NCBI RefSeq assembly: GCF_003952365.1 | Contig: NZ_CP034443.1 | Location: 923,001-987,000, forward strand | DNA from: Mesorhizobium sp. M9A.F.Ca.ET.002.03.1.2 | GTDB lineage: Bacteria > Pseudomonadota > Alphaproteobacteria > Rhizobiales > Rhizobiaceae | Direction of reading: 5' to 3' | Length of the DNA: 64,000 nt | Part shown: positions 1 through 8,325 of the stretch, piece by piece | Layout of the letters: the number at the start of each line of letters is the position of its first letter | How positions within the stretch are numbered: position 1 is the first letter of the stretch | Position numbers and translations under genes: made by a program | The notes under the pieces: generated by a model | Database searches by the model: none | What the model saw: only the letters and a program-made list of their open reading frames with translations | Told to the model about the DNA's origin: nothing

Positions 1-731
1 TTCCGACCGCGGTCTCGACGGCTTCGCACCCCAAGCCGCTCCAGGACGTCTCGCTCGACGTCAAGGGGCTCTATGTCAATTCGCCGGTGTCGGCGATCGC
101 CTGCGTTTTGATCGGCATCGCCAACGGCGCCTGGGGCACGCTCGGCGCGGTCTATGGCGCCCGCATCGGCATTTCCACGGCCGAGATCGCGCTGATGATG
201 AGCCTGGTGGTCGTCGCCGGCGCCGCCATGCAGCTTCCGGCCGGGCGCCTCTCCGACAAGACCGACCGCCGCTTCGTGCTGGCGGGCCTGGCCTTTGGCG
301 CGGCGCTGTTCGCCGTTGCGGTCTTCCTGTTCGAGCCGCGCTCCGGCGTCTTCGTCATTGTCTTCACCGCCGCTTACGGCGCCTTTGCCTACACGCTGTA
401 TTCGATCGCCGTGGCCCATGCCAACGACCACGCCCGCGCGGAGGATTTCGTCAAAGTGTCGGGCGGCCTGCTGCTGCTTTATGGTTTCGGCACGATGATC
501 GGGCCATTGCTGGCCGCCGCCCTGATGGGCTGGATGCGGCCGGAAGGCCTGTTCCTTGCGACTGCCTTCGCGCATCTTTGCCTGGCGGGCTACACGCTGC
601 TGCGTATCAACCGTCGAGCTCCGGTGCCGATCGAAGATCGCGACGCTTTCAAGACGCAACCGGCCGAGCGCTCGATCACGCCGGAAGCCTTGCGGCTCGA
701 TCCGCGCAGAAAGCCTGAAACCAACGGTTGA
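1..731 (+). CDS. MFS transporter, C-terminal part (cut by window edge)
   Basis: The reading frame is open from the left edge of the window, so this is the C-terminal ~243 codons of a larger protein. The visible part holds about six hydrophobic segments and, between two of them, a GRLSDKTDRR loop, the A-like loop between helices of the second MFS half (family knowledge). The tail after the last helix is polar and Pro/Arg-rich. An internal GTG at 87 could be mistaken for a start, but hydrophobic coding sequence continues upstream of it. The substrate cannot be read from the sequence. An ArsR regulator follows 31 bp downstream on the same strand and may control it. Confidence 0.85.
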   Translation, partial: PTAVSTASHPKPLQDVSLDVKGLYVNSPVSAIACVLIGIANGAWGTLGAVYGARIGISTAEIALMMSLVVVAGAAMQLPAGRLSDKTDRRFVLAGLAFGAALFAVAVFLFEPRSGVFVIVFTAAYGAFAYTLYSIAVAHANDHARAEDFVKVSGGLLLLYGFGTMIGPLLAAALMGWMRPEGLFLATAFAHLCLAGYTLLRINRRAPVPIEDRDAFKTQPAERSITPEALRLDPRRKPETNG

Positions 732-762
732 GATTTGGAGAACTTTGCCCCACAAATAAGGT

Positions 763-1038
763 ATGATGTTCTCCGACGCCTTCATGGCGATTGCCGATCC
801 CAACCGGCGCTATCTCTTGGAAGAGCTCCGGCGCGGCCCCAAGACCGTCAACGAACTGGCCGCCGGGTTACCGGTTTCGCGCCCGGCTGTATCGCAGCAT
901 CTGAAGGTGCTGCTCGAAGCCGGGCTGGTCAACGCCAAGCCGGAAGGGACAAGGCGCGTCTATACGGTCAGCAGTGCCGGCTTCCTGAAGCTCAACATCT
1001 GGCTCGACCAGTTCTGGGAGGCAGAGCAGCCTGGTTGA
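763..1038 (+). CDS. ArsR-family winged-helix transcriptional regulator
   Basis: This 91-residue protein is nearly all winged helix. The recognition region reads PVSRPAVSQHLKVLLEAGLV (about residues 46-65), the standard ArsR/SmtB DNA-binding helix, followed by a short beta wing with the RRVYTV strand. No metal-binding Cys pair (CVC-type) is visible, so it belongs to the non-metal ArsR group that often sits beside activator-of-Hsp90 or transporter genes. Two consecutive ATG codons (763 and 766) are possible starts, with AAGGT just upstream. It lies 31 bp after the MFS gene and may be co-transcribed with it. Confidence 0.85.
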   Translation: MMFSDAFMAIADPNRRYLLEELRRGPKTVNELAAGLPVSRPAVSQHLKVLLEAGLVNAKPEGTRRVYTVSSAGFLKLNIWLDQFWEAEQPG

Positions 1039-1167
1039 CCGTGGTAGCTGAGATGCGCCGCCACGCCTCGGCAGTGACGCACCAAGCGCGGCCAGCCGCG
1101 TGCTCTTGCCTTCCGGGTCGGTGAGCGCCTGGAACAAGAAGCCCGAGTTGTGCCGGATCATGCGGCA

Positions 1168-1830
1168 TCAGGCCTGACCGTTATTGTAGGGGAAGAGCTT
1201 AAAATAAGGCTGCGCTTCCTCGAGCACGCGGGCGACTGACGGCCGCCGCAGCAACCGGTCGTGGTAGCGCCTCAACGCCGGATAGTCGTCGCCGAACGGC
1301 TCGACCTTGTTGGCGTAGAACAGCGCAGGCGCCGCGGCGCAGTCGGCCATGGTGAAGGCCTCGCCCATCACCCATGTGCTCGACCGCATGTCCTGGTCGA
1401 TGATGGCGTAGGCGCTGCGCAGCTGGGCGCGCGCCTCTTCGACGCCGAACGGATCGGTCTTGCCTTCCGGCCGCAGGCGGTCGCCGACGATCTTCTGCAT
1501 CGCGTGCTGCACGTAGAAGTCATAGATGCGGTCGGCGAGGCGGGTCTGGCGGGCAAGATCGACATCGGCAGGGATCAGTTCGACCGGTCCGGGATAATGC
1601 GCGTTGAGATATTCGATGACGATCGTCGATTCCGGCACGGTCTGGTCCAGCGCCTCATCGCGCAGCACAGGCATCTTGCCGGCCGGCGACAATTTCAGGA
1701 ACGCCGCGCGCGACTCCTCATTGCCGAGATCGACGACAACCGATGTGAATGGCGTGCCGTTCTCATAGAGCGCGATCAGCGGCTTCCAGCAGAAGGATGC
1801 CAGTGGATGAATATGCATCGTCAGGGACAT
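1168..1830 (-). CDS. Glutathione S-transferase family protein
   Basis: The protein has 220 residues. The N-terminal thioredoxin-like half has HIHPLASFCWKPLIALYENG, then SPAGKMPVL with the cis-proline of the GSH site, then VPESTIVIEYL, the Glu-Ser pair that binds the glutamyl part of glutathione. The C-terminal half is all-helical (GST_C). I chose the ATG at 1830 because AGAGGAAC lies just upstream; the frame extends to 1881 without a good ribosome site. It lies directly downstream of the alpha/beta hydrolase on the same strand, so the two probably share a transcript controlled by the divergent HxlR regulator. The substrate is unknown. Confidence 0.88.
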   Translation of the reverse strand: MSLTMHIHPLASFCWKPLIALYENGTPFTSVVVDLGNEESRAAFLKLSPAGKMPVLRDEALDQTVPESTIVIEYLNAHYPGPVELIPADVDLARQTRLADRIYDFYVQHAMQKIVGDRLRPEGKTDPFGVEEARAQLRSAYAIIDQDMRSSTWVMGEAFTMADCAAAPALFYANKVEPFGDDYPALRRYHDRLLRRPSVARVLEEAQPYFKLFPYNNGQA

Positions 1831-1881
1831 TGTTTTGTTTGTTCCTCTGGTGCTTCGCCTCGCGGACATTCGGCCCGCCAC

Positions 1882-2715
1882 TTACCTGGCTTGGCTATGC
1901 GCCACGATTGCGTCGACGATGACGGCCCAATCGTCGGGATGCAGTTCGTGGCCGCCGCCTTCGATGCGGACAAGCCTCGCGCCGGCGACGGCTTCTGCGA
2001 GAGCGGCGCCATGCTCGACCGGAAAGATCGGATCCTCGGTACCGTGGATAACAAGGAGCGGAACCTTCAATTCGTGCACGTTGCCCCGATCTTCGCCGCT
2101 CTTGAGCTGGAAATGATTGGTCGCGCTCAAGAAGCCGCCGGATCGGTCGTAATCCTGTTCGACGAACGCCCTCGTCCGCTTCTTGTCGAAGGGATGGGCG
2201 GTACCGGCGATTGCTTGCGCGTCCTTGACGATGAAATCGACCATCTGGTCACGGTCGGACCAGTCGACCTTCGCGCCTTCAGCCGAATGCTTCATATACG
2301 CCTCGGTCATCCCTGGCAGATGCGACGTGTCGGTTCCCATCGGAGAAGTGCTGATCGCCGTAAGCGAGATGACCAGCGACGGGTGTTTCAGCGCCACAAG
2401 CTGCGCGATCATGCCGCCCATCGACATGCCGACCACATGCGCTTTCGCGATGCCGTGGTCGTCGAGCACGCGGATGGCGTCGTCCGCCATGTCGTCGAAT
2501 GTGTAAGGCGGTTCGCCCGGCGCATATTTGGTCGAACGGCCGGTATCGCGATTGTCGTAGCGGATCACGAACAGACCCTTGCCGGCCAGTTTCCGGCAGA
2601 ACGCCTCCGGCCACCAGAGCATCGAAGCCATGGCGCCCATGATCAGCAGCATCGATGGATGCGCGGGGTCGCCAAACGTCTGGGATGCGATTTCGGGTTC
2701 CGCGGTCTTGACCAT
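1882..2715 (-). CDS. Alpha/beta-fold hydrolase
   Basis: This 277-residue alpha/beta hydrolase has the nucleophile elbow GMSMGG near residue 116, an oxyanion loop region near LLIMGAMA, a RYDNRDTGRS strand, a GTEDPIFP acid strand late in the protein and GGGHELHP supplying the catalytic His. Similar proteins are annotated as esterases or anthracycline-type methylesterases; the substrate cannot be decided here. It is transcribed away from the HxlR gene at 2816, across a 100 bp spacer that contains palindromic TTGCA motifs, and runs straight into the GST gene. Confidence 0.88.
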   Translation of the reverse strand: MVKTAEPEIASQTFGDPAHPSMLLIMGAMASMLWWPEAFCRKLAGKGLFVIRYDNRDTGRSTKYAPGEPPYTFDDMADDAIRVLDDHGIAKAHVVGMSMGGMIAQLVALKHPSLVISLTAISTSPMGTDTSHLPGMTEAYMKHSAEGAKVDWSDRDQMVDFIVKDAQAIAGTAHPFDKKRTRAFVEQDYDRSGGFLSATNHFQLKSGEDRGNVHELKVPLLVIHGTEDPIFPVEHGAALAEAVAGARLVRIEGGGHELHPDDWAVIVDAIVAHSQAR

Positions 2716-2742
2716 TGTCGCGATCTCCTCCTCTGCAAACTA

Positions 2743-2794
2743 ATTGCATTTTGCAATCAGTTGCATCATAATAAGACTGATACGATAGTGCAAC
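2743..2794. promoter_or_regulatory. Candidate HxlR operator: two TTGCA-containing inverted repeats
   Basis: ATTGCA (2743-2748) and TGCAAT (2752-2757) form a perfect 6-bp inverted repeat with a 3-bp spacer. A second pair, GTTGCA (2760-2765) and TGCAAC (2789-2794), flanks an AT-rich core. Both lie between the divergent hydrolase and HxlR genes, where an autoregulating HxlR protein would bind. That they are an operator is inference. Confidence 0.5.
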
Positions 2795-2815
2795 CAGTTT
2801 TATCTGGAGAATCGC

Positions 2816-3343
2816 ATGCACACCGATCACCGCTCTGGCTGCCCGATCAACCTTTCGCTTGAGGTATTTGGCGACCGGTGGAGCCTGATCATCCTTCGCG
2901 ACATGATTTTCGGCGGCAAACGCCATTTTCGCGAATTGCTCAACGGTTCGATCGAGGGCATCGCTTCCAACATCCTTGCCGACCGGCTGAAGCGGCTGAT
3001 GGAATTGGGCATGCTGACCAGGGCCGACGATCCCTCCCACAAGCAGAAGGCGATCTACAGCCTGACCGAAATGGCCATAACGCTGGTGCCGATCCTGGCG
3101 CATCTTGGCGCCTGGGGTCGCATCTGGCTGCCGGTCAGCGAGGAACTCTCGATCCGCGCCGAGCTTCTGGAAAAGGGCGGTCCGCCGATGTGGAACCAGT
3201 TCATGGACGAACTGCGCCACGAACATCTGGGCATGCCTTCCGACACGCCGCCGGATGCCACCGTCCGTGCGACCTTGCAGGCCGGATACGAGGCGGTTGT
3301 CGCCCGAAAGGCGCCGGGTGCCGGGTGCGATCCGGGTGCCTGA
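2816..3343 (+). CDS. HxlR-family transcriptional regulator
   Basis: The protein has 175 residues. The HxlR signature is clear: CPINLSLEVFGDRWSLIIL at the start, FRELL, then IASNILADRLKRLMELGML as the recognition helix and wing. Members respond to electrophiles or aromatic compounds, often through the N-terminal Cys (family knowledge), and here Cys9 is in that position. The protein is longer than the usual ~110-130 residues, with an extra C-terminal helical segment. It diverges from the hydrolase-GST pair and is the likely regulator of that detoxification-type unit. Confidence 0.9.
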   Translation: MHTDHRSGCPINLSLEVFGDRWSLIILRDMIFGGKRHFRELLNGSIEGIASNILADRLKRLMELGMLTRADDPSHKQKAIYSLTEMAITLVPILAHLGAWGRIWLPVSEELSIRAELLEKGGPPMWNQFMDELRHEHLGMPSDTPPDATVRATLQAGYEAVVARKAPGAGCDPGA

Positions 3344-3410
3344 CCAACTTATTTTCCCCATTGCAGGCCGGCTCTGCTATTAAAGGGATTGAAAACTATA
3401 ATTTACGGGA

Positions 3411-3731
3411 TTGGAAAAACCCTTGGTTGAGAACTCTAAGGATGCTGCCCGCGCGCGGGCCGATTTGCGTTTCAAGAAGCAGGAGGAAGCAGCCACGGTT
3501 CGTCAGAAGGCGATGGCGGAATATGTCGCCGAGAGCGACGCCCGCCAGATAAAGACCAACAAGCTGAGGGCGCTGCGCCTTGCCAAGGAAGCGGAAGACC
3601 TCGCCAATGCACCGGCTGTCCCGGCGAAAAAGCCGGCGCGGGCCAAGAAAAATAGGGCCGGTTCGTTGCGCATGACGCTGGAAACCCGGAATCGGTGTCC
3701 GGAAAGGATCATGCGCTGCTTCAGACTGTAG
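3411..3731 (+). CDS. Small basic/acidic helical protein of unknown function
   Basis: This ~106-residue protein, with a TTG start assumed, is rich in Lys, Glu, Ala and Arg. It has a long predicted helix (FKKQEEAATVRQKAMAEYVA) and an Ala/Pro/Lys-rich linker. I associate similar small proteins with rhizobial genomes but know no function. The last ~23 codons coincide with a dispersed repeat (3681-3770), so the natural stop may have been replaced when the repeat inserted. No strong ribosome site is visible before the TTG at 3411; another TTG lies at 3423. Confidence 0.5.
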   Translation: MEKPLVENSKDAARARADLRFKKQEEAATVRQKAMAEYVAESDARQIKTNKLRALRLAKEAEDLANAPAVPAKKPARAKKNRAGSLRMTLETRNRCPERIMRCFRL

Positions 3732-3770
3732 AGCGTCCCTTGCGCGTCCAACGGGACGCGCGGCACTCTG
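3681..3770 (+). repeat. Dispersed repeat family A, copy 1
   Basis: It contains the GGATCATGCGC core, then TGTAGAGCGTCCC, TTGCGCGTCC and GGGACGCGCGGC, an inverted-repeat end shared with copies at 11273, 11551, 27842 and 53740. It overlaps the 3' end of the small gene at 3411 and provides that gene's stop codon. Confidence 0.65.
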
Positions 3771-3936
3771 ATCCTCGACAACGGGTCTGGAAGCGACCGG
3801 ACGGCAGCGCCATATCAGGACAGTGCCGGTCAGCGGCGCTTCCATTTCGCCATTCACGCGAAGCGATTTCAACCGGAACCGGGATTTTGTATCTGTCGTC
3901 CCGGATCAGTGAATCACGTTTCAACAGGAGACTGCC

Positions 3937-4368
3937 ATGACCGCACTGACGCTCGACAAAGCTATTGAGATCATCGGCGCCGCTTTCGCCAAAGGCGCCG
4001 AGCTCGAGCTCAGGCCGCTTGGCGTCTCGGTCCTCGATGCCGGCGCTCATCTGGTCGCTTTCCAGCGCCAGGACGGCGCCTCGTTGCTGCGTCCGCAGAT
4101 GTCGGCCGGCAAAGCCTACGGCGCGCTTGCCATCGGCATGGGTTCGCGCCGCGTCGAAGCCTTCGCCAAGGAGCGTCCGCATCTGATCGCCGGCGTCTCC
4201 GACGTGTCGGGCGGACGCATCCTGCCCGTCGTTGGCGGTGTGCTGATCCGCGACAAGGCCGGCGCCATCATCGGCGCCGTCGGCATTTCCGGCGATACAT
4301 CGGACAATGATGAGGCAGCCGCCATCGCCGGCATCGAGGCGGCTGGCTTCACCGCCGATCCGGGCTGA
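3937..4368 (+). CDS. GlcG/HbpS (DUF336) heme-binding-like protein
   Basis: The protein has 143 residues. The order is TLDKAIEIIGAAFAKGAEL, then LGVSVLDAGAHLVAFQRQDGA, then SAGKAYGALAIGMGS, then GGVLIRD with GAVGISGDTSDND. This is the alpha/beta HbpS/GlcG fold, which binds heme in Streptomyces HbpS and accompanies glycolate oxidase genes as GlcG. No glycolate oxidase genes lie nearby, so the role is open. The ATG is preceded by CAGGAG. It has no signal peptide and is probably cytoplasmic. Confidence 0.88.
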   Translation: MTALTLDKAIEIIGAAFAKGAELELRPLGVSVLDAGAHLVAFQRQDGASLLRPQMSAGKAYGALAIGMGSRRVEAFAKERPHLIAGVSDVSGGRILPVVGGVLIRDKAGAIIGAVGISGDTSDNDEAAAIAGIEAAGFTADPG

Positions 4369-4379
4369 GGCCCGGACCT

Positions 4380-4781
4380 CTAGTTCATGTTGATGTCCCG
4401 ACTGGCCGCCCGCATCGAAACCGAGAAGCCCGCCAGGACATCGACCAGTGCGATGACCATCAGCGTGAAGAAGACCGAGTGCGCCGCGCCCTTCACCAGC
4501 AGAAACTCGACCAGGAACGCCACGAAGACGAAGGTCGACAACAGGTGGTCCATGATCGAGGCGTTCGTCGTGCGTGTCGATTTCACGATTTCGACGAAGA
4601 AGAGGAGCAGCGCGATCAGCACGATCAGATCGCCGAGCGTCATCGAGAACACCCCACCCGACATCATGCGGATCGATAACATCTGGTTTGCCCAGGGATC
4701 GTCGCCACTGCCGAATATTCCCAGAAGCCCGAGATTGTAGAGGACGAAAGGCACGATCAGCAGCGGAATGGCACCGAACAT
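4380..4781 (-). CDS. Small integral membrane protein, unknown function
   Basis: This 133-residue protein has four hydrophobic segments: residues ~4-22, ~45-65, ~80-98 and ~103-122. Between the first two is a short polar loop (GSGDDPWANQ). I recognise no catalytic motif. Its stop is 12 bp beyond the stop of the HbpS-like gene, so the two genes converge. I associate similar four-helix proteins with Hyphomicrobiales genomes, without a known role. The gene reads as intact, with a plausible ATG at 4781. Confidence 0.7.
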   Translation of the reverse strand: MFGAIPLLIVPFVLYNLGLLGIFGSGDDPWANQMLSIRMMSGGVFSMTLGDLIVLIALLLFFVEIVKSTRTTNASIMDHLLSTFVFVAFLVEFLLVKGAAHSVFFTLMVIALVDVLAGFSVSMRAASRDINMN

Positions 4782-4964
4782 CTGACGTCTCCGGTTGGAT
4801 AGCCTTCTCTAGTATGCGCCCGGCGTTCGCCGTCAAGAATTTTCGTACGTGACCGCGAACACGGACAAAGACTGTGCGAAATAACTATGTCAGCCGGCCC
4901 GGCTGCCATCCGATACCGCAACTGGGATGTCTGAAATTGGTTCGAGGGGGGATCGCACATGCAA

Positions 4965-4990
4965 AAGGACCGGCGCAATGGCCGGTCCTT
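4965..4990 (-). terminator. Intrinsic terminator after rpmF
   Basis: AAGGACCGGC (4965-4974) and GCCGGTCCTT (4981-4990) form a perfect 10-bp stem with a 6-nt loop. Read on the minus strand it ends in TTTT and lies 30 bp past the rpmF stop. Confidence 0.75.
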
Positions 4991-5020
4991 CGGGAGTCAC
5001 AAAACCGTCAAAAGCGTTTC

Positions 5021-5203
5021 TCAGCTTTCCTTCGGCTCCAGAACCTGGCGACCGCCATACATGCCGGTCTTCAGGTCGATATGGTGCGGGCGGCGCATCT
5101 CGCCGGAATTCTTGTCCTCGACATAGGTCGGGGCCTTGAGCGCGTCGGCCGAGCGGCGCATGCCGCGCTTCGACGGAGAGGTTTTTCGTTTCGGAACGGC
5201 CAT
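5021..5203 (-). CDS. rpmF: 50S ribosomal protein L32
   Basis: The protein is 60 residues long and begins [20 protein letters not shown], the conserved L32 N-terminus. It ends with the family region [16 protein letters not shown]. The zinc-binding cysteines found in some bacterial L32 proteins are absent (the C-minus type). It lies downstream of mtgA on the same strand with a 138-bp gap and is followed by a strong intrinsic terminator. Confidence 0.97.
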   Translation of the reverse strand: MAVPKRKTSPSKRGMRRSADALKAPTYVEDKNSGEMRRPHHIDLKTGMYGGRQVLEPKES

Positions 5204-5341
5204 GGATATGCTCCACTAGATGGTCAAAATGCCCCGGCCGCCCTCGTGAAAGGGCCGCGTCAGGGGCCGGAATCTGAGAAAGTCGGGTGCCTATACACGC
5301 CCTGCGCCGTTTTGGCCAGCGCCGTCGCGAATTTTTTTAAG

Positions 5342-6061
5342 CTACCGCAGACAGCCGACATAGGCGCCGGACCGACCTGCGCGCCGCTCGATCAGCGCGG
5401 CCAGACGTCTCAGCCCCGGCCCGGGCTTCGCCGGATTGCGGGCGATCGGGTTCGGCAAGGTGACGGCAAGCAGCGCCGCCTGGCGTCGCGACAGCCGCTT
5501 TGCCGAAACCCCGAAATGGTGCTGGGCGGCGGCCTCGATGCCATAGATGCCCGGGCCCCATTCGGCAATGTTGAGATAGATCTCCATGATGCGCCGTTTC
5601 GACATCATCGCGTCGAAATAGACCGCCAGCGGCAGCTCGACGACTTTCCGGACCGAACCCAGCGGCCGCGACCAGAGATAGAGGTTCTTCACTGTCTGCA
5701 TGGTGATGGTCGAGGCGCCGCGCGTCATCTCGCCGGCCAGTGCGTCGTCGACGACGCCCCTCAACTCGCCAAGATCGATGCCGCGGTGGAAACAGAACTG
5801 CCCATCCTCCGACATGATGACCGAATGCGCCAGCGCCGGCGCCACATCGTCGATCGAAACCCAGCGCCGGTCGTAGCCGGAAAACGTCGCCAGATCCTTC
5901 AGCATCAGTGTCGATACCGGATGCACGAATGGCGGCAGATACAGGAAGGTCAGCACCGCCGGTATCAGCGCCAGCACGATGGCGACGGTGATGCCGCGCC
6001 GGATCCAGCGCGGGGGCCGGCGTTTGAGACCGATGCGGTTGCCGCGTTTCGGCCTCACCAT
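5342..6061 (-). CDS. mtgA: Monofunctional peptidoglycan glycosyltransferase
   Basis: The protein is 239 residues from the ATG at 6061; an in-frame TTG at 6112 would add 17 residues. One transmembrane anchor ([19 protein letters not shown]) is followed by a GT51 domain with the catalytic glutamate motif [13 protein letters not shown], then [15 protein letters not shown], the second conserved GT51 motif, and [14 protein letters not shown] with the third acidic motif. There is no transpeptidase domain, as expected for MtgA. It polymerises glycan strands from lipid II at the periplasmic face of the inner membrane. Confidence 0.95.
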   Translation of the reverse strand: MVRPKRGNRIGLKRRPPRWIRRGITVAIVLALIPAVLTFLYLPPFVHPVSTLMLKDLATFSGYDRRWVSIDDVAPALAHSVIMSEDGQFCFHRGIDLGELRGVVDDALAGEMTRGASTITMQTVKNLYLWSRPLGSVRKVVELPLAVYFDAMMSKRRIMEIYLNIAEWGPGIYGIEAAAQHHFGVSAKRLSRRQAALLAVTLPNPIARNPAKPGPGLRRLAALIERRAGRSGAYVGCLR

Positions 6062-6193
6062 ATCCAGCCCTTCGGTTTCGTGATCGACGATCGGTTCCGC
6101 CAAGCCGCCCAATCCATGCTGCTCCCTGCCCCGGCATAATGGCGCTTGGCTTCTTGCGCAACGTCTGAGTGTCGGCTACCCGTCCCGGGCATG

Positions 6194-7108
6194 ATGAAAG
6201 ACGATCAAATGCCGTTTGAGGCAGCGCTTGTCCAGCGCGCAGGTCCGCTCGAGGCGTTGCTCAGGCGGCTCCTCGACGACCGCCCGCTTTCAGGCGAGAT
6301 CGCGCGGCCGCAACGCCTGATGGCGGCGATGCGCCATGGCGTGCTGAACGGCGGCAAGCGCCTGCGCCCCTTCCTGGTCATGGAAAGCGCAGCACTCTTT
6401 TCCGCCGACGGCGAGGCGGCGCTGCGCGTGGCGGCGGCGCTCGAATGCGTGCATTGCTATTCGCTGATCCATGACGATCTGCCGGCCATGGACGACGATG
6501 ATTTGCGCCGTGGCCAGCCGACCGTGCACAAGGCCTTCGACGAGGCGACCGCCATCCTCGCCGGCGACGCCTTGCTGGCGCTTGCCTTCGACATCATAGC
6601 CGACGAAGCGACGATGCTGCCGGGCGAGCGACGGGCGGCGCTGATGCTGGCGCTGGCCCGCGCCGCAGGAGCCGGCGGCATGGTCGGCGGCCAGACGCTC
6701 GACCTCGAAGCCGAGCGTATCAGGCCGGACGAAGCCGGCATCATCCGGCTTCAGGCGATGAAGACCGGCGCGCTGATCCGCTTCGCCTGCGAGGCGGGCG
6801 CAATCCTTGCCGGCGCGCCAGCGGCCGATCGTGAAAGACTGGCCGAGTTCGGCTCGGCGATCGGGCTTGCCTTTCAACTTGCCGACGACCTGCTCGACCT
6901 GACGGCGGACGCGCATCAGATGGGGAAGGCGACGGGCAAGGATGCAGCCGCCGGCAAGGCGACGCTGGTGGCGCTGCACGGCGCGAACTGGGCGCGGGAC
7001 CAGCTTCAAGGCCTCGTCGGCCAGGCCCACGCGCTGCTCGATCCCTACGGCGAAGCCGCCGCACTTCTGAAGGAAGCGGCGAAATTCGTGGCGGCCCGCA
7101 GCAGCTGA
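6194..7108 (+). CDS. ispA: Polyprenyl synthetase (farnesyl/geranyl diphosphate synthase type)
   Basis: This ~304-residue trans-prenyltransferase has GGKRLRPFLV near residue 55, the first aspartate-rich motif DDLPAMDDDD, GDALLALAF, then MKTGALI, and the second aspartate motif ADDLLD preceded by FQL. It condenses IPP with DMAPP/GPP to make the C15 (or C20) precursor of undecaprenyl, quinone and hopanoid lipids. ispG lies 3 kb away on the other strand, but there is no operon link. ATG codons occur at 6191 and 6194. Chain length cannot be fixed by eye, so ispA is a family-level name. Confidence 0.88.
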   Translation: MKDDQMPFEAALVQRAGPLEALLRRLLDDRPLSGEIARPQRLMAAMRHGVLNGGKRLRPFLVMESAALFSADGEAALRVAAALECVHCYSLIHDDLPAMDDDDLRRGQPTVHKAFDEATAILAGDALLALAFDIIADEATMLPGERRAALMLALARAAGAGGMVGGQTLDLEAERIRPDEAGIIRLQAMKTGALIRFACEAGAILAGAPAADRERLAEFGSAIGLAFQLADDLLDLTADAHQMGKATGKDAAAGKATLVALHGANWARDQLQGLVGQAHALLDPYGEAAALLKEAAKFVAARSS

Positions 7109-7117
7109 CGCTGCTCT

Positions 7118-8026
7118 CTAAGGCGGGCTGAGCAGCCAAGGAGGGTTGGTGAACTGTTCGGCCAGGAAGTCCACGAACACCCGCACACGCGGCGACAGAA
7201 TTCGGCCGGGCGGATAGACAGCGCATATTGGCGGTCCGTCGTGATGATTGTATCCGGTGAGCAGTGCGGTCAGTCTGCCTATCCTGATGTCCGGTCCGAC
7301 CAATATCTCCGACATGCGGATGATGCCGACACCCGCAAGAGCCAGCCGGCGCAGGGCTTCCGTGCTGTTGGCCTCTATCGGGCTGCGGATACGCATGCTT
7401 TGCGGACCGTTCGGGCCATCGAATTCCCAGATGTTGAGGCCGCCGCGTGATGTAATGCCAAGACATGTATGATGTTGAAGGTCGCCCGGCGTCATCGGTG
7501 TACCGTTTTTCTTGATATACTGTGCGGACGCGCAAATCACACGGTGATTGGGCGCCAGCCGCCGCATCACCAGCCTGGAATCGCTCTGGGCGGCAACGCG
7601 CACGGCGACGTCCGTTTCCTCGGCCAATAGGTCGATAATCGCATCTGTAAACGTCAGCTCGAGCTCGATGGCCGGGTAGCGATCGATGAAAGCCGGTAAC
7701 ATCGGCACGATCAAACGATGGCCGAAGGCGCTCGGAAGACTGACGCGCAGCCGGCCGCGTGGTTCTGCGCCGGGTTGAATCGCGATTTCAGCCTCTTTGA
7801 TGTCGTTCAGGATACGGCGAGCGCTATCGGCATAGGTGCTGCCTTCCGCCGTCAAGCCGATGCGCCGCGTCGAGCGTTGCAGCAAGCGCACGCCAAGGCG
7901 GGACTCAAGACGACCGATGATTTTGCTGACGGCCGATGGGGTCATCCGGAGCCGGCGTGCAGCAGCCGAGAAGTCGCCTTCCTCGACAACTGACAGGAAC
8001 ACGCCCATCGCTTCTTGCCGGTCCAT
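7118..8026 (-). CDS. LysR-family transcriptional regulator
   Basis: This 302-residue protein has an N-terminal winged helix, FSAAARRLRMTPSAVSKIIG then LESRLGVRLLQRSTRRIGLT, followed by a two-lobed periplasmic-binding-like effector domain. It belongs to the DsdA/AaeR-like LysR group in which the protein begins MDRQEAMGVFLSVVEEGDF. Its stop is 9 bp from the stop of the prenyl synthase, so the two converge. No divergent target gene is obvious upstream, because a ~270 bp region with only a doubtful small ORF separates it from the methyltransferase end. Confidence 0.92.
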   Translation of the reverse strand: MDRQEAMGVFLSVVEEGDFSAAARRLRMTPSAVSKIIGRLESRLGVRLLQRSTRRIGLTAEGSTYADSARRILNDIKEAEIAIQPGAEPRGRLRVSLPSAFGHRLIVPMLPAFIDRYPAIELELTFTDAIIDLLAEETDVAVRVAAQSDSRLVMRRLAPNHRVICASAQYIKKNGTPMTPGDLQHHTCLGITSRGGLNIWEFDGPNGPQSMRIRSPIEANSTEALRRLALAGVGIIRMSEILVGPDIRIGRLTALLTGYNHHDGPPICAVYPPGRILSPRVRVFVDFLAEQFTNPPWLLSPP

Positions 8027-8136
8027 ATCTATTCCAATTCGTCACAGATGAACGGAAATTATCACCGATTATCGGCAAGGGCGATATATAATATGAAGTC
8101 CTCCTCAGCATGCGAAATGCTGGCGAGGAGAGTGCG

Positions 8137-8325
8137 ATGCGTTCCGAACAGCCAGACCTGCGAGACGCTCACGAGCTGCATCGGTGGGCACGCCGCCAGC
8201 GCAGCGCCGCAATTGGGCGGTGGTGCCTTCGGCTTGTCCGCGCGATCAATCGATCACATCAAAGGATGGGGAACCGCTCGAGGCGAAGCAACGTCCGGGC
8301 TAGCGCAGTCGGCCAATCGGAATGA
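8137..8325 (+). CDS. Possible small Arg-rich protein
   Basis: This 62-codon frame is preceded by a good GAGGAGAG ribosome site. The product is Arg/His/Ala-rich, with a potentially amphipathic middle (RSAAIGRWCLRLVRAI). Its 3' end overlaps the stop of the methyltransferase gene on the other strand by 26 bp. I recognise no family. Small Arg-rich proteins are common in rhizobia, but in GC-rich DNA this could also be chance. Confidence 0.25.
   Translation: MRSEQPDLRDAHELHRWARRQRSAAIGRWCLRLVRAINRSHQRMGNRSRRSNVRASAVGQSE

Noticed and set aside
1261..2862. 533-codon plus-strand open frame over the GST and hydrolase genes
   Set aside because: It is antisense to two well-supported genes and has Arg/His/Asp-rich composition typical of GC-rich shadow frames.
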